Below, piece after piece: positions 7,550-13,981 of a DNA stretch of 13,981 bases. Position numbers and translations under genes: made by a program. The stretch is from Actinomycetes bacterium (lineage in GTDB: Bacteria > Actinomycetota > Actinomycetes > Actinomycetales > Cellulomonadaceae), in the NCBI GenBank assembly GCA_023461115.1, contig JAEWOA010000295.1, positions 1 through 13,981 on the forward strand. The letters run 5' to 3'. Under the pieces are notes generated by a model. It searched no databases, was not told the DNA's origin, and worked only from the letters and a program-made list of their open reading frames with translations. Numbering within the stretch: position 1 is the stretch's first letter; each line of letters begins with the position of its first letter.

Positions 7550-7604
7550 CACCCGGGCCAGGCCTGCGCGGCTCACAGGCGAGCACAGGCCGGCCCCCCG
7601 GGTG
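7550..7604 (+). other. Nested inverted repeats in the pntA upstream region
   Basis: The outer arms CACCCGGG (7550-7557) and CCCGGGTG (7597-7604) are perfect reverse complements. Inside them, GGCCTG (7561-7566) pairs with CAGGCC (7586-7591). The result is a long hairpin with an internal loop. It could terminate the upstream transcript, or form a structured leader if transcription starts further upstream. Confidence 0.35.
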
Positions 7605-7639
7605 GGACGGGAGTCCCGTACGGCGTCACCACGCGTCGC

Positions 7640-7645
7640 TAGCCT
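7640..7645 (+). promoter_or_regulatory. Possible -10 element TAGCCT for pntAB
   Basis: TAGCCT fits the loose TANNNT pattern and lies about 88 bp before the pntA start, giving a leader of roughly 80 nt. No clear -35 is visible, so this is a weak call. A similar TAGGGT precedes eno. Confidence 0.3.
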
Positions 7646-7720
7646 CGGTTGCGGCGCGGGCCAACGGCGACCCGCGCGTTCTCGACTTCGGTGGCACGCA
7701 GTTCGGCGCCGCCCAGCAGC

Positions 7721-7728
7721 AGGAGGAG
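7721..7728 (+). promoter_or_regulatory. Ribosome-binding site AGGAGGAG that fixes the pntA start
   Basis: This strong Shine-Dalgarno sequence lies four bases before the GTG at 7733. It rules out the longer in-frame start at 7649 and makes the out-of-frame ATG at 7729 irrelevant. Confidence 0.8.
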
Positions 7729-7732
7729 ATGC

Positions 7733-9289
7733 GTGGCGAGTATCGGAATCCCACGTGAGGCCGCGCCCGGCGAGCGGCTGGTCGCGGCGACGCCGCGCAC
7801 AGTCGCCCAACTCGTCGGGCTCGGATACGAGGTCCTCGTCGAGTCCGGCGCCGGACAGGCCGCGACGTTCACCGACGACGCCTACGCGCAAGCCGGCGCC
7901 CGCATCGTCGACGCCGCCGGCGCCTGGGGCGCCGACGTCGTCACGGCCGTCAACGCGCCCACCGACGAGCAGGTCGCGCTGCTGTCCCCGGGCGCCATGC
8001 TGATCGCGCTCCTGCAGCCCGCGGCACGCCCGGAGTTGGTCGAGACGCTGGCCGGCCGCGGCATCAGCGCGCTGGCGCTGGACGCCGTGCCGCGGATCTC
8101 CCGCGCGCAGGCGCTCGACGTCCTGTCGTCGATGTCCAACGTCGCGGGCTACCGCGCGGTCATCGAGGCCGCCGACGAGTTCGGCGGCATGTTCGCCGGG
8201 CAGGTCACCGCCGCCGGCAAGACCCCGCCCGCCAAGGTGTTCATCATCGGCGCGGGCGTCGCCGGGCTGGCCTGCATCGGCACCGCCGACTCGCTCGGCG
8301 CCCAGGTGCGCGCGTTCGACGTGCGGCCCGAGGTCGGCGAGCAGATCGAGTCGATGGGCGCGCAGTTCGTGCGCGCGCCGTCGGCCCAGCAGGAGATCAG
8401 CGCCGACGGCTACGCCAAGCCGCTGACCGCCGAGCAGGAGATCGCCGCGCTCGGCGTGTACGCGCACGAGTCGTCGCAGGCGGACATCGTGATCACCACC
8501 GCGCTCGTGCGCGGCACGGCCCCGACGACGATCTCCGCGGCCATGGTCGCGGAGATGAAGCCCGGCTCGGTGATCGTCGACCTGGCCGCGCCCGGCGGCG
8601 GCAACTGCGAGCTCACCGTCCCCGGCGAGCGCGTGGTCAGCCCCAACGGCGTGATCATCCTGGGCTACACCGACCTGGCCGGGCGCATGCCGCAGCACAC
8701 GTCGCAGCTCTTCGGCACCAACGTCGTGCACCTCCTGCAACTCCTCACGCCCGGCAAGGACGGCGTGCTGGTGCTCGACTTCGACGACCCCGTGCAGCGC
8801 GGCATGACGGTCGCGTCCGGGGGCGAGGTCATGTGGCCGCCACCGCCGGTCGCGGTGTCGGCGGCCCAGCCGCCCGCCGCGATCCTGCCCTCGCCGGCCG
8901 AGCTCGAGGCGGAGCGCGCCGCGCTCGCGGCGGCCGCCGCGAGCAAGCGGCAGCGGCGCACCGTGATGTACGCGCTCGCGGCCGTGGTGGTCGCGCTCGG
9001 CATCTCGTTCGCGCCCGCCGCGTTCCTCGGCCACTTCACGGTGTTCGCGCTCGCGGTGTTCGTCGGCTACTACGTCATCTCCAACGTGAGCCACTCGCTG
9101 CACACCCCGCTGATGGCCCAGACCAACGCGATCTCCGGGATCATCCTGGTCGGCGCGCTGCTGCAGATCGGGTCCTCCAACACCGTGGTCACGGTCCTCG
9201 CGTGCGTCGCGGCGGCCGTGGCCAGCATCAACATCTTCGGCGGATTCCTGGTGGCCAACCGGATGATCCGCATGTTCCGGAGGGGCTGA
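7733..9289 (+). CDS. pntA: NAD(P) transhydrogenase subunit alpha (fused alpha1-alpha2 form)
   Basis: PntA carries the NAD(H)-binding domain I and part of the membrane domain II of the proton-translocating transhydrogenase, which uses the proton gradient to drive hydride transfer from NADH to NADP+. The 518 residues compare with about 510 in E. coli. The mature N-terminus ASIGIPREAAPGERLVAATP matches the family once translation starts at the GTG at 7733. The RQD-loop region RISRAQALD lies at 121-129 (Arg121, Gln126, Asp129), and the dinucleotide fold GAGVAG at 173-178 is followed by the acidic end RAFDVR. A Pro/Ala-rich linker leads to about four membrane segments between roughly 408 and 515. 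The single-chain layout differs from organisms that split this subunit into PntAA and PntAB. pntB follows after 3 bp, so the two form an operon. Confidence 0.96.
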   Translation: MASIGIPREAAPGERLVAATPRTVAQLVGLGYEVLVESGAGQAATFTDDAYAQAGARIVDAAGAWGADVVTAVNAPTDEQVALLSPGAMLIALLQPAARPELVETLAGRGISALALDAVPRISRAQALDVLSSMSNVAGYRAVIEAADEFGGMFAGQVTAAGKTPPAKVFIIGAGVAGLACIGTADSLGAQVRAFDVRPEVGEQIESMGAQFVRAPSAQQEISADGYAKPLTAEQEIAALGVYAHESSQADIVITTALVRGTAPTTISAAMVAEMKPGSVIVDLAAPGGGNCELTVPGERVVSPNGVIILGYTDLAGRMPQHTSQLFGTNVVHLLQLLTPGKDGVLVLDFDDPVQRGMTVASGGEVMWPPPPVAVSAAQPPAAILPSPAELEAERAALAAAAASKRQRRTVMYALAAVVVALGISFAPAAFLGHFTVFALAVFVGYYVISNVSHSLHTPLMAQTNAISGIILVGALLQIGSSNTVVTVLACVAAAVASINIFGGFLVANRMIRMFRRG

Positions 9290-9292
9290 GCC

Positions 9293-10675
9293 ATGACTCT
9301 CGTGTCCGTGGCCCAGGCCACCTACCTACTCGCCGCCGTGCTGTTCGTGCTGTCGCTGGCCGGGCTGTCCAAGCAGGAGACCGCCAAGCGCGGCAACGTG
9401 CTCGGGATGATCGGCATGGGGCTCGCGCTCGCGGCGACGATCGCGCTCGCGCTCGAGTCCTCGCAGCGCCAGACCATCGTCACCGCGCTGCTCATCGCGC
9501 TCGTCCTGGCCGTCGGCCTGGTCGTCGGGACGTGGCAGGCCCGGCGCGTCGAGATGACGCAGATGCCCGAGCTCATCGCGATCCTGCACAGCTTCGTCGG
9601 CATCGCCGCGGTGCTCGTCGGGTACAACTCGTACCTCACCGAGGAGCCCGACATGGTGCACCTCGTCGAGGTGTTCCTGGGCGTGCTCATCGGCGCCGTC
9701 ACCTTCACCGGGTCGGTCGTCGCGTTCCTCAAGCTGTCCGCGCGCATCTCGTCGGCGCCGCTCATGCTGCCCGGCCGCAATTGGCTCAACCTGGGCGCGC
9801 TGGTCGCGTCCGCGGGGTTCATGGGCTGGTTCCTGGCCGCGCCGTCGCTGCCGCCGCTCGTCGGCATGACGGTGGTGGCGCTCGCGCTCGGCTGGCACCT
9901 GGTGGCGTCGATCGGCGGCGGGGACATGCCCGTGGTCGTGTCCATGCTGAACTCGTACTCCGGGTGGGCCGCGGCCGCCGCGGGCTTCATGCTCAGCAAC
10001 GACCTGCTCATCGTCACCGGCGCCCTCGTCGGCGCCTCCGGCGCGATCCTGTCCTACATCATGTGCAAGGCCATGAACCGCTCCTTCATCTCGGTGATCC
10101 TGGGGGGCTTCGGGGCCGAGGAGGGCACGGTCGTCTCGGCAGGCCCGGTGGGGGACCACCGCGAGCTCTCCGCCGCGGACGTCGCCGGCCTGCTGCGCGA
10201 CGCGCGCTCGGTCGTCATCACACCCGGCTACGGCATGGCGGTGGCCAAGGCGCAGTACCCGGTCGCGGAGCTCGTCGAGCGCCTGCGTGCGCACGGCGTG
10301 ACCGTGCGATTCGGCGTGCACCCCGTGGCCGGGCGGCTGCCCGGGCACATGAACGTGCTGCTCGCCGAGGCCAAGGTGCCCTACGACATCGTGCTCGAGA
10401 TGGACGAGATCAACGACGACTTCGGCGACACCGACGTGGTCCTCGTGATCGGCGCCAACGACACCGTCAACCCCGCCGCGCTCGACGACCCGGCCTCGCC
10501 CATCGCGGGCATGCCGGTGCTCGAGGTGTGGCACGCCAAGGACGTGATCGTCTTCAAGCGATCCATGGCCACCGGGTACGCGGGCGTGCAGAACCCGCTG
10601 TTCTTCCGCGAGAACACCGCGATGCTCTTCGGTGACGCCAAAGACCAGACCGAGAAGATCCTGTCGGCGCTCTGA
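9293..10675 (+). CDS. pntB: NAD(P) transhydrogenase subunit beta
   Basis: PntB supplies most of the proton channel (domain II) and the NADP(H)-binding domain III of transhydrogenase. Its 460 residues are close to the 462 of E. coli. The first 260 or so are a run of hydrophobic membrane segments. They include His99 in LHSFVGIAAVLVG and Asn220 in VVVSMLNSYSGWAAAA, which correspond to the E. coli proton-pathway residues His91 and Asn222. Domain III starts after about residue 285, with the NADP-binding loop ITPGYGMAVAKAQYPVAEL (Gly312-Val317), then VHPVAGRLPGHMNVLLAEA and DDVNxxFGDTDV-like sequence (EINDDFGDTDVVLVIGANDTVNPAA). The ATG at 9293 is preceded by GGAGGGG (9279-9285), overlapping the end of pntA, so translation is probably coupled. 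It completes a functional two-subunit enzyme with PntA. Confidence 0.97.
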   Translation: MTLVSVAQATYLLAAVLFVLSLAGLSKQETAKRGNVLGMIGMGLALAATIALALESSQRQTIVTALLIALVLAVGLVVGTWQARRVEMTQMPELIAILHSFVGIAAVLVGYNSYLTEEPDMVHLVEVFLGVLIGAVTFTGSVVAFLKLSARISSAPLMLPGRNWLNLGALVASAGFMGWFLAAPSLPPLVGMTVVALALGWHLVASIGGGDMPVVVSMLNSYSGWAAAAAGFMLSNDLLIVTGALVGASGAILSYIMCKAMNRSFISVILGGFGAEEGTVVSAGPVGDHRELSAADVAGLLRDARSVVITPGYGMAVAKAQYPVAELVERLRAHGVTVRFGVHPVAGRLPGHMNVLLAEAKVPYDIVLEMDEINDDFGDTDVVLVIGANDTVNPAALDDPASPIAGMPVLEVWHAKDVIVFKRSMATGYAGVQNPLFFRENTAMLFGDAKDQTEKILSAL

Positions 10676-10697
10676 CGCGCCCTGACCTTCGCGCCTA

Positions 10698-10741
10698 CCG
10701 CGCCGGGACCCGCCGTCCGCTGGACGGAGGTCCCGGCGCGG
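10698..10741 (+). terminator. Probable terminator after pntAB
   Basis: CCGCGCCGGGACC (10698-10710) and GGTCCCGGCGCGG (10729-10741) form a perfect 13-bp stem. Inside it CCGTCC and GGACGG form six more pairs around a GCT loop. It starts 22 bp after the pntB stop. Only TCGTCGTCG follows, without a T-run, as is usual for high-GC actinobacterial hairpins. Confidence 0.7.
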
Positions 10742-10758
10742 TCGTCGTCGGGCAGCAC

Positions 10759-10764
10759 TAGGGT
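10759..10764 (+). promoter_or_regulatory. Possible -10 element TAGGGT for eno
   Basis: TAGGGT fits the loose TANNNT pattern in the gap between the hairpin and eno and would give a leader of about 30 nt. The -35 region would overlap the right arm of the hairpin and has no TTGACA-like sequence. Confidence 0.35.
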
Positions 10765-10801
10765 TGGGCCGTAAACCCACCCGCTCGGCGAAGGAGCACC
10801 C

Positions 10802-12085
10802 ATGGCCAGCATCGAGGCCGTCGGCGCCCGCGAGATCCTGGACTCGCGCGGCAACCCCACTGTGGAGGTCGAGGTCGCCCTCGACGACGGCACCATCGCC
10901 CGCGCCGCGGTCCCCTCGGGCGCATCGACCGGCGCCTTCGAGGCCGTCGAGCGCCGCGACGGAGACAAGTCGCGTTACCTGGGCAAGGGCGTCGAGCAGG
11001 CCGTCAACGCGGTCATCGACGAGATCGCGCCCGAGATCATCGGCTACGAGGCCTCGGAGCAGCGCCTCGTCGACCAGGCGCTCATCGACCTGGACGGCAC
11101 GCCCAACAAGGGCAAGCTCGGCGCCAACGCGATCCTCGGCGTCTCGATCGCCGTGGCCAAGGCGGCGGCCGACTCGGCGGACCTGCCGCTGTTCCGCTAC
11201 CTCGGCGGCCCCAACGCGCACGTCCTGCCCGTGCCGATGATGAACATCCTCAACGGCGGCTCGCACGCCGACTCCAACGTGGACATCCAGGAGTTCATGG
11301 TCGCGCCCATCGGCGCCGCGACGTTCCGTGAGGCGCTGCGCACCGGCGCCGAGGTGTACCACTCGCTCAAGTCCGTCCTCAAGGAGCGTGGCCTGGCCAC
11401 CGGCCTGGGCGACGAGGGCGGGTTCGCCCCGAACCTGCCGAGCAACCGCGACGCGCTGGACCTGATCCTCGTCGCGATCGAGAAGGCCGGCTTCAAGCCG
11501 GGCGAGGACGTGGGCCTGGCGCTCGACGTCGCGTCGTCGGAGTTCTTCAAGGACGGCGCGTACCAGTTCGAGGGCCGCGCGCACACGCCCGAGGAGATGG
11601 TGGCGTACTACGAGCAGCTCGTGAACGACTACCCGCTGGTCTCCATCGAGGACCCGCTGTCCGAGGACGAGTGGGACTCGTGGGCCCACCTGGTCCGCGA
11701 CGTGGGCGAGCGCGTGCAGATCGTCGGCGACGACCTGTTCGTGACGAACCCCGAGCGCCTGGCCAAGGGCATCGAGCTCCGCGCGGCCAACTCGCTCCTG
11801 GTCAAGCTGAACCAGATCGGCACGCTGACCGAGACGCTCGACGCCGTGACGCTCGCGCAGCGCAACGGCTTCACGACGATGACCTCGCACCGCTCGGGCG
11901 AGACCGAGGACACGACGATCGCGGACCTGTCGGTCGCGACGAACGCGGGCCAGATCAAGACCGGCGCCCCGGCGCGCGGCGAGCGCATCAACAAGTACAA
12001 CCAGCTGCTGCGCATCGAGGAGGAGCTGGACGACGCGGGCCGCTACGCGGGCCGCTCGGCCTTCCCGCGCTTCCGCCAGGGCTGA
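10802..12085 (+). CDS. eno: Enolase (phosphopyruvate hydratase)
   Basis: Enolase converts 2-phosphoglycerate to phosphoenolpyruvate in glycolysis and runs in reverse in gluconeogenesis; it acts in the cytoplasm as a Mg-dependent oligomer. The 427 residues are the normal bacterial length. Visible motifs are the mobile loop SGASTGAFEAVERRDGD, MMNILNGGSHADSNVDIQEFM, the catalytic-glutamate segment GDEGGFAPNL, metal ligands in ALDVASSEF, SIEDP and VGDDLFVTN, the enolase signature LLVKLNQIGTLTET with the catalytic lysine, and SHRSGETEDTTIADL near the C-terminus. The ATG at 10802 has AAGGAG at 10791-10796. It is separated from pntAB by a hairpin and followed by a strong terminator, so it is probably a single-gene transcript. 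In gluconeogenic growth it uses the product of PckG. Confidence 0.99.
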   Translation: MASIEAVGAREILDSRGNPTVEVEVALDDGTIARAAVPSGASTGAFEAVERRDGDKSRYLGKGVEQAVNAVIDEIAPEIIGYEASEQRLVDQALIDLDGTPNKGKLGANAILGVSIAVAKAAADSADLPLFRYLGGPNAHVLPVPMMNILNGGSHADSNVDIQEFMVAPIGAATFREALRTGAEVYHSLKSVLKERGLATGLGDEGGFAPNLPSNRDALDLILVAIEKAGFKPGEDVGLALDVASSEFFKDGAYQFEGRAHTPEEMVAYYEQLVNDYPLVSIEDPLSEDEWDSWAHLVRDVGERVQIVGDDLFVTNPERLAKGIELRAANSLLVKLNQIGTLTETLDAVTLAQRNGFTTMTSHRSGETEDTTIADLSVATNAGQIKTGAPARGERINKYNQLLRIEEELDDAGRYAGRSAFPRFRQG

Positions 12086-12108
12086 GCCTGAGCGCTCCAC
12101 CAGCCTGA

Positions 12109-12148
12109 CGACGAGGCCGGCCACCCACCCGGGTGGCCGGCCTCGTCG
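12109..12148 (+). terminator. Strong terminator after eno
   Basis: An 18-bp perfect inverted repeat (12109-12126 with 12131-12148) surrounds a four-base ACCC loop, starting 23 bp after the eno stop. The stem is almost all G/C. There is no T-run, so it would act as a long GC-stem terminator or as an mRNA 3' end block. Confidence 0.8.
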
Positions 12149-12206
12149 CGTCCCCGCCACCGCGCCTTGGCGCGTCGCTCACGGTTCGCTGTCGCGACAC
12201 GCGGGA

Positions 12207-12257
12207 TAGTGCGATGACGATGGTAGTGCGGGACGCGTAGTAGTGTGCGTCGCGTTA
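12207..12257 (+). promoter_or_regulatory. Three TAGTG direct repeats at 17-bp spacing upstream of the PadR gene
   Basis: TAGTG begins at 12207, 12224 and 12241, each exactly 17 bp after the last. The first two copies extend to TAGTGCG and the third reads TAGTGTG. The last two units also share CGCGT at the same offset. Other bases vary, so this is not a simple duplication. The array spans the presumed -46 to -12 positions of the PadR promoter and could be the operator for autorepression. Known PadR sites are usually palindromic, so the match to the family is not obvious. Confidence 0.45.
12241..12246 (+). promoter_or_regulatory. Possible -10 element TAGTGT for the PadR/HAAS operon
   Basis: TAGTGT fits the TANNNT pattern and lies 40 bp before the ATG, giving a leader of about 35 nt. 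It coincides with the third TAGTG repeat. No TTGACA-like -35 is present, consistent with a weak or regulated promoter. Confidence 0.35.
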
Positions 12258-12286
12258 CGAGAGGCGCCGGGCCGACGGAGGGGTGC

Positions 12287-12616
12287 ATGGACACGACACA
12301 GTTGCTCAAGGGGGTGCTCGACGTCGCGGTGCTCGCGGTGGTCGCCGACGAGGACGGCTACGGCTACGACGTCGTCCGACGGCTGCGCGCCGCGGGGATC
12401 GAGGAGGTCGGCGACGCCTCGGTGTACGGCACGCTGCGCCGGCTGTACTCGTCGGGCGCGCTCAGCTCGTACGTGGTGCCCAGCGACGAGGGCCCACACC
12501 GCAAGTACTACGGGATCAACGCGCAAGGGCGGGCGATGCTCGAGGCCCAGCGCAAGGACTGGCAGGAGTTCGCGGGCGTCATGGGCCGCCTGCTCCAGAC
12601 GGGGGAAGCCAAGTGA
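12287..12616 (+). CDS. PadR-family transcriptional regulator
   Basis: This is a 109-residue winged-helix regulator of the short PadR type, without the long C-terminal coiled-coil dimerisation region. Family features are an N-terminal helix (MDTTQLLKGVLDVAVLAVVA), GYGYDVVRRLRAAG, the recognition region ASVYGTLRRLYSSGAL, and the wing EGPHRKYYGINAQGRAMLEAQRKDW. The ATG at 12287 is supported by GGAGGGG at 12277-12283; an upstream in-frame start at 12245 has no such site. Its last four bases (GTGA) overlap the start of the next gene, so the two proteins are made from one coupled message. PadR regulators paired with a HAAS-domain membrane protein are a known arrangement. It probably represses its own operon in response to an unknown signal. 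Confidence 0.92.
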   Translation: MDTTQLLKGVLDVAVLAVVADEDGYGYDVVRRLRAAGIEEVGDASVYGTLRRLYSSGALSSYVVPSDEGPHRKYYGINAQGRAMLEAQRKDWQEFAGVMGRLLQTGEAK

Positions 12617-13809
12617 ACGTCATCGCGCCCACGGCGGACATCGCCGCCTACGCGGCCCAGGTGCGGGCCGCGCTCGCGGACCTCGGCGCCGACCAGGTCG
12701 ACGAGCTGACCGACGGCCTCGAGGCCAACCTCGCCGACGCGCTCGCCGACGACCGCCGCCCGCACGGGCCCACGCTCGTCGACGAGTTCGGCCTCGCCGA
12801 GTCGTACGCCGCCGAGCTGCGCGCCGCGGCCGGGCTCGGCCCGCAGGCCGCGGCCGGTGACGGCACGCGCCGAGTCGGCCTGTGGCAGGCCATGCGGAAC
12901 TCCGGCGGCCGAACGCTCGACCGCCTGCGTAGCACCCGGTGGTGGCCGCCCGTGGAGGACTTCCTCGTCGCGATCCGGCCCGTGTGGTGGGTGTTGCGCG
13001 GCTGGGCGCTCGCCGCGGTCGTGGCGTGGATGGTCGGCGTCGAGAGGAACATCGGCTGGTGGCCGGGCACGTTCGTCGGCTTCGTGCTGATGGTCGCCCT
13101 GGTGGTCGCGAGCGTGCAGTGGGGGCGTGGGCGCTGGTCGGTGGGGCGCCGCTGGCGCCGCGTCCTCGCGGCGGTGAGCGCGTTCGGCGCCGTGGTCGCG
13201 ACGATCCTGCTGCTCGGGCTGCCCAGCAGCGCCACCTCGAGCGATGCGGTGTACGTGGACTACGGGCCGCAGGACGCGGTGCTGGTCGGCGGCGCCGCGG
13301 CCACCAACCTGTTCGTCTACGACGCCGACGGCAACCCGGTGGCGGGCGCCCAGGTGTTCGACCAGGACGGGCGTCCCGTGACCCTCGGCTCCGACGGCAC
13401 GCTGGGAACGCTGCAGGACTACAGCTCGGGCGAGGACGTCGTGATGGCGGGCGGTGTCCGCTCCGACGGGACCGTGGCCACGCACGTGTTCCCGCGGGTT
13501 CCGGTGCCGCTCGGCCTGTTCGACACGGACTGGCCCGACGTGGCGCGGCTGCGCGCGGCCGCCGAGTTCCCGCCGCTGTCGGCGACGTGGCCGTTCGCGA
13601 CGGCCCCCGCGATGAGGCTCCCGACGACGAGCGCCGCCGAGCCGTCATCCCCAACCCCGACCCCGACCCCCGCCCCGACGACGGACGCCACCACCGCGCC
13701 TGACGCCACCACCGCGCCCGGCTCCACCACCACGCCCACGGAGGCGCCGGCGTCAGCCACGGCACCGGCGTCAGCCCCGACGCCGACGCCGCCCGCCCCG
13801 ACCCCGTAG
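12613..13809 (+). CDS. HAAS-domain (DUF1700-like) membrane protein with extracytoplasmic Pro/Thr-rich tail
   Basis: This is a 398-residue membrane protein of unknown function, translationally coupled to the PadR gene: its GTG overlaps the PadR stop as GTGA. Residues 9-72 form a helical HAAS-like domain (IAAYAAQVRAALADLGADQVDELTDGLEANL), the segment thought to work with PadR partners. A basic, Trp-rich linker leads to three likely membrane segments at about 126-143, 150-169 and 184-203, which would place the N-terminus inside and the C-terminus outside. Residues 210-300 look like a small beta-rich domain; FVYDADGNPVAGAQVFDQDGRPVTLGSDG resembles a carboxypeptidase-regulatory or Ig-like repeat. 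From about 339 to the end (60 residues) the chain is almost entirely Pro, Thr, Ala and Ser, typical of a cell-wall-spanning or O-glycosylated stalk. There is no LPXTG-type sorting signal. Confidence 0.8.
   Translation: MNVIAPTADIAAYAAQVRAALADLGADQVDELTDGLEANLADALADDRRPHGPTLVDEFGLAESYAAELRAAAGLGPQAAAGDGTRRVGLWQAMRNSGGRTLDRLRSTRWWPPVEDFLVAIRPVWWVLRGWALAAVVAWMVGVERNIGWWPGTFVGFVLMVALVVASVQWGRGRWSVGRRWRRVLAAVSAFGAVVATILLLGLPSSATSSDAVYVDYGPQDAVLVGGAAATNLFVYDADGNPVAGAQVFDQDGRPVTLGSDGTLGTLQDYSSGEDVVMAGGVRSDGTVATHVFPRVPVPLGLFDTDWPDVARLRAAAEFPPLSATWPFATAPAMRLPTTSAAEPSSPTPTPTPAPTTDATTAPDATTAPGSTTTPTEAPASATAPASAPTPTPPAPTP
13684..13719 (+). repeat. 18-bp tandem repeat in the Pro/Thr/Ala tail
   Basis: GACGCCACCACCGCGCC occurs at 13684-13700 and again at 13702-13718, encoding DATTAP twice. 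A related 18-bp period (CCGGCGTCAGCC twice, encoding PASAT and PASAP) follows just downstream near 13747-13776. The tail seems to have grown by in-frame repeat expansion, so its length may vary between strains. Confidence 0.7.
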
Positions 13810-13841
13810 CCGCAGCACCGCCCAGCAACTCGCGCTGCGGC
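13809..13841 (+). terminator. Possible hairpin at the end of the HAAS gene
   Basis: GCCGCAGC (13809-13816) pairs perfectly with GCTGCGGC (13834-13841) across a 17-nt loop, beginning at the last base of the stop codon. The long loop and missing T-run make it a weak terminator candidate. The rest of 13810-13981 contains no gene I can support. Confidence 0.35.
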
Positions 13842-13900
13842 TCACCCAACCCCTCGCGGTGCGCCGATGGATGCGCCGAGAGTGCCCGTGGCGGGCGCCC

Positions 13901-13936
13901 TCGCCGCATCCATCGCCGCATCCATCGCCGCATCCG
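13901..13936. repeat. 12-bp tandem repeat, three copies, with an inverted copy upstream
   Basis: TCGCCGCATCCA occurs at 13901-13912 and 13913-13924, and again at 13925-13936 with the last base changed to G. The 11-bp string CGATGGATGCG at 13865-13875 is an exact reverse complement of part of the repeat (13905-13915 and 13917-13927), so a hairpin could form. No coding sequence is apparent. It may lie upstream of the next gene beyond the window. Confidence 0.75.
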
Positions 13937-13981
13937 CGCCGCCCGCGCGCGGCGTGCCAGGCGAATCCCGGTCCCCCAGGC

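Noticed and set aside
7649..7732. The in-frame start at 7649 as the beginning of pntA
   Set aside because: It adds 28 residues unlike the family, while AGGAGGAG sits just before the GTG at 7733 and the conserved N-terminus begins there.
6857..12160. Very long minus-strand open frames (748 and 944 codons) opposite the lipoprotein, pntAB and eno genes
   Set aside because: They mirror the third-position GC of well-identified + strand genes and have low-complexity His/Arg/Asp-rich translations without motifs.
12190..12199. TGTCGCGACA, a perfect 10-bp palindrome upstream of the PadR gene
   Set aside because: Short GC-rich palindromes are common by chance here, and it has no second copy or promoter overlap that I can show.
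13810..13981. A minus-strand frame reading MRRWMRRWMRR from the 12-bp repeat
   Set aside because: It runs antisense through the HAAS gene, is Arg/Pro-rich without domains, and its start is just the tandem repeat.

Overview
The window is very GC-rich, strongly G/C-biased at third codon positions and packed with housekeeping genes. Gene content and promoter style point to a high-GC actinobacterium. A Micrococcales/Cellulomonas-like organism is my best guess, from general resemblance only. I see no tRNA, rRNA, CRISPR array, insertion sequence, phage gene or other sign of recent transfer.

Layout. (1) 1-3314, +: the 3' nine-tenths of mfd, the transcription-repair coupling factor, cut off by the window edge. 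(2) 3324-5216, -: pckG, GTP-dependent PEP carboxykinase, convergent with mfd and only 9 bp from it. (3) 5217-5361: a divergent intergenic region with two palindromes side by side. (4) 5362-6825, +: a RamB/ScfR-like regulator with an XRE-type HTH. (5) 6924-7472, +: a small lipoprotein resembling the SurA N-terminal region without a PPIase domain. (6) 7473-7732: a 260-bp gap holding a second copy of one of the palindromes, two foldable segments and a probable promoter. (7) 7733-10675, +: pntA-pntB, the two-subunit proton-translocating transhydrogenase, closed by a strong hairpin. (8) 10802-12085, +: eno (enolase), followed by an 18-bp perfect-stem hairpin. (9) 12287-13809, +: a translationally coupled pair, a PadR-type repressor and a HAAS-domain membrane protein with an extracytoplasmic domain and a Pro/Thr/Ala-rich tail. 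(10) 13810-13981: no convincing gene, one hairpin and a 12-bp tandem repeat.

How the genes fit together. pckG and eno act around the PEP node, PntAB balances NADH against NADPH, and the RamB-like protein belongs to a family that senses acetate or short-chain acyl status. A carbon/redox control module is therefore plausible. The strongest sequence hint is a 16-bp element, GCTACCGNNCGGTAAC, found both between pckG and the regulator gene and upstream of pntAB, identical except for its central two bases. The regulator gene also has its own 24-bp palindrome just before its start codon. The PadR gene has three TAGTG elements exactly 17 bp apart across its likely promoter. The genes themselves are familiar families, and I see no clearly new multi-gene system. 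The most interesting points are these regulatory elements and the PadR/HAAS membrane pair.
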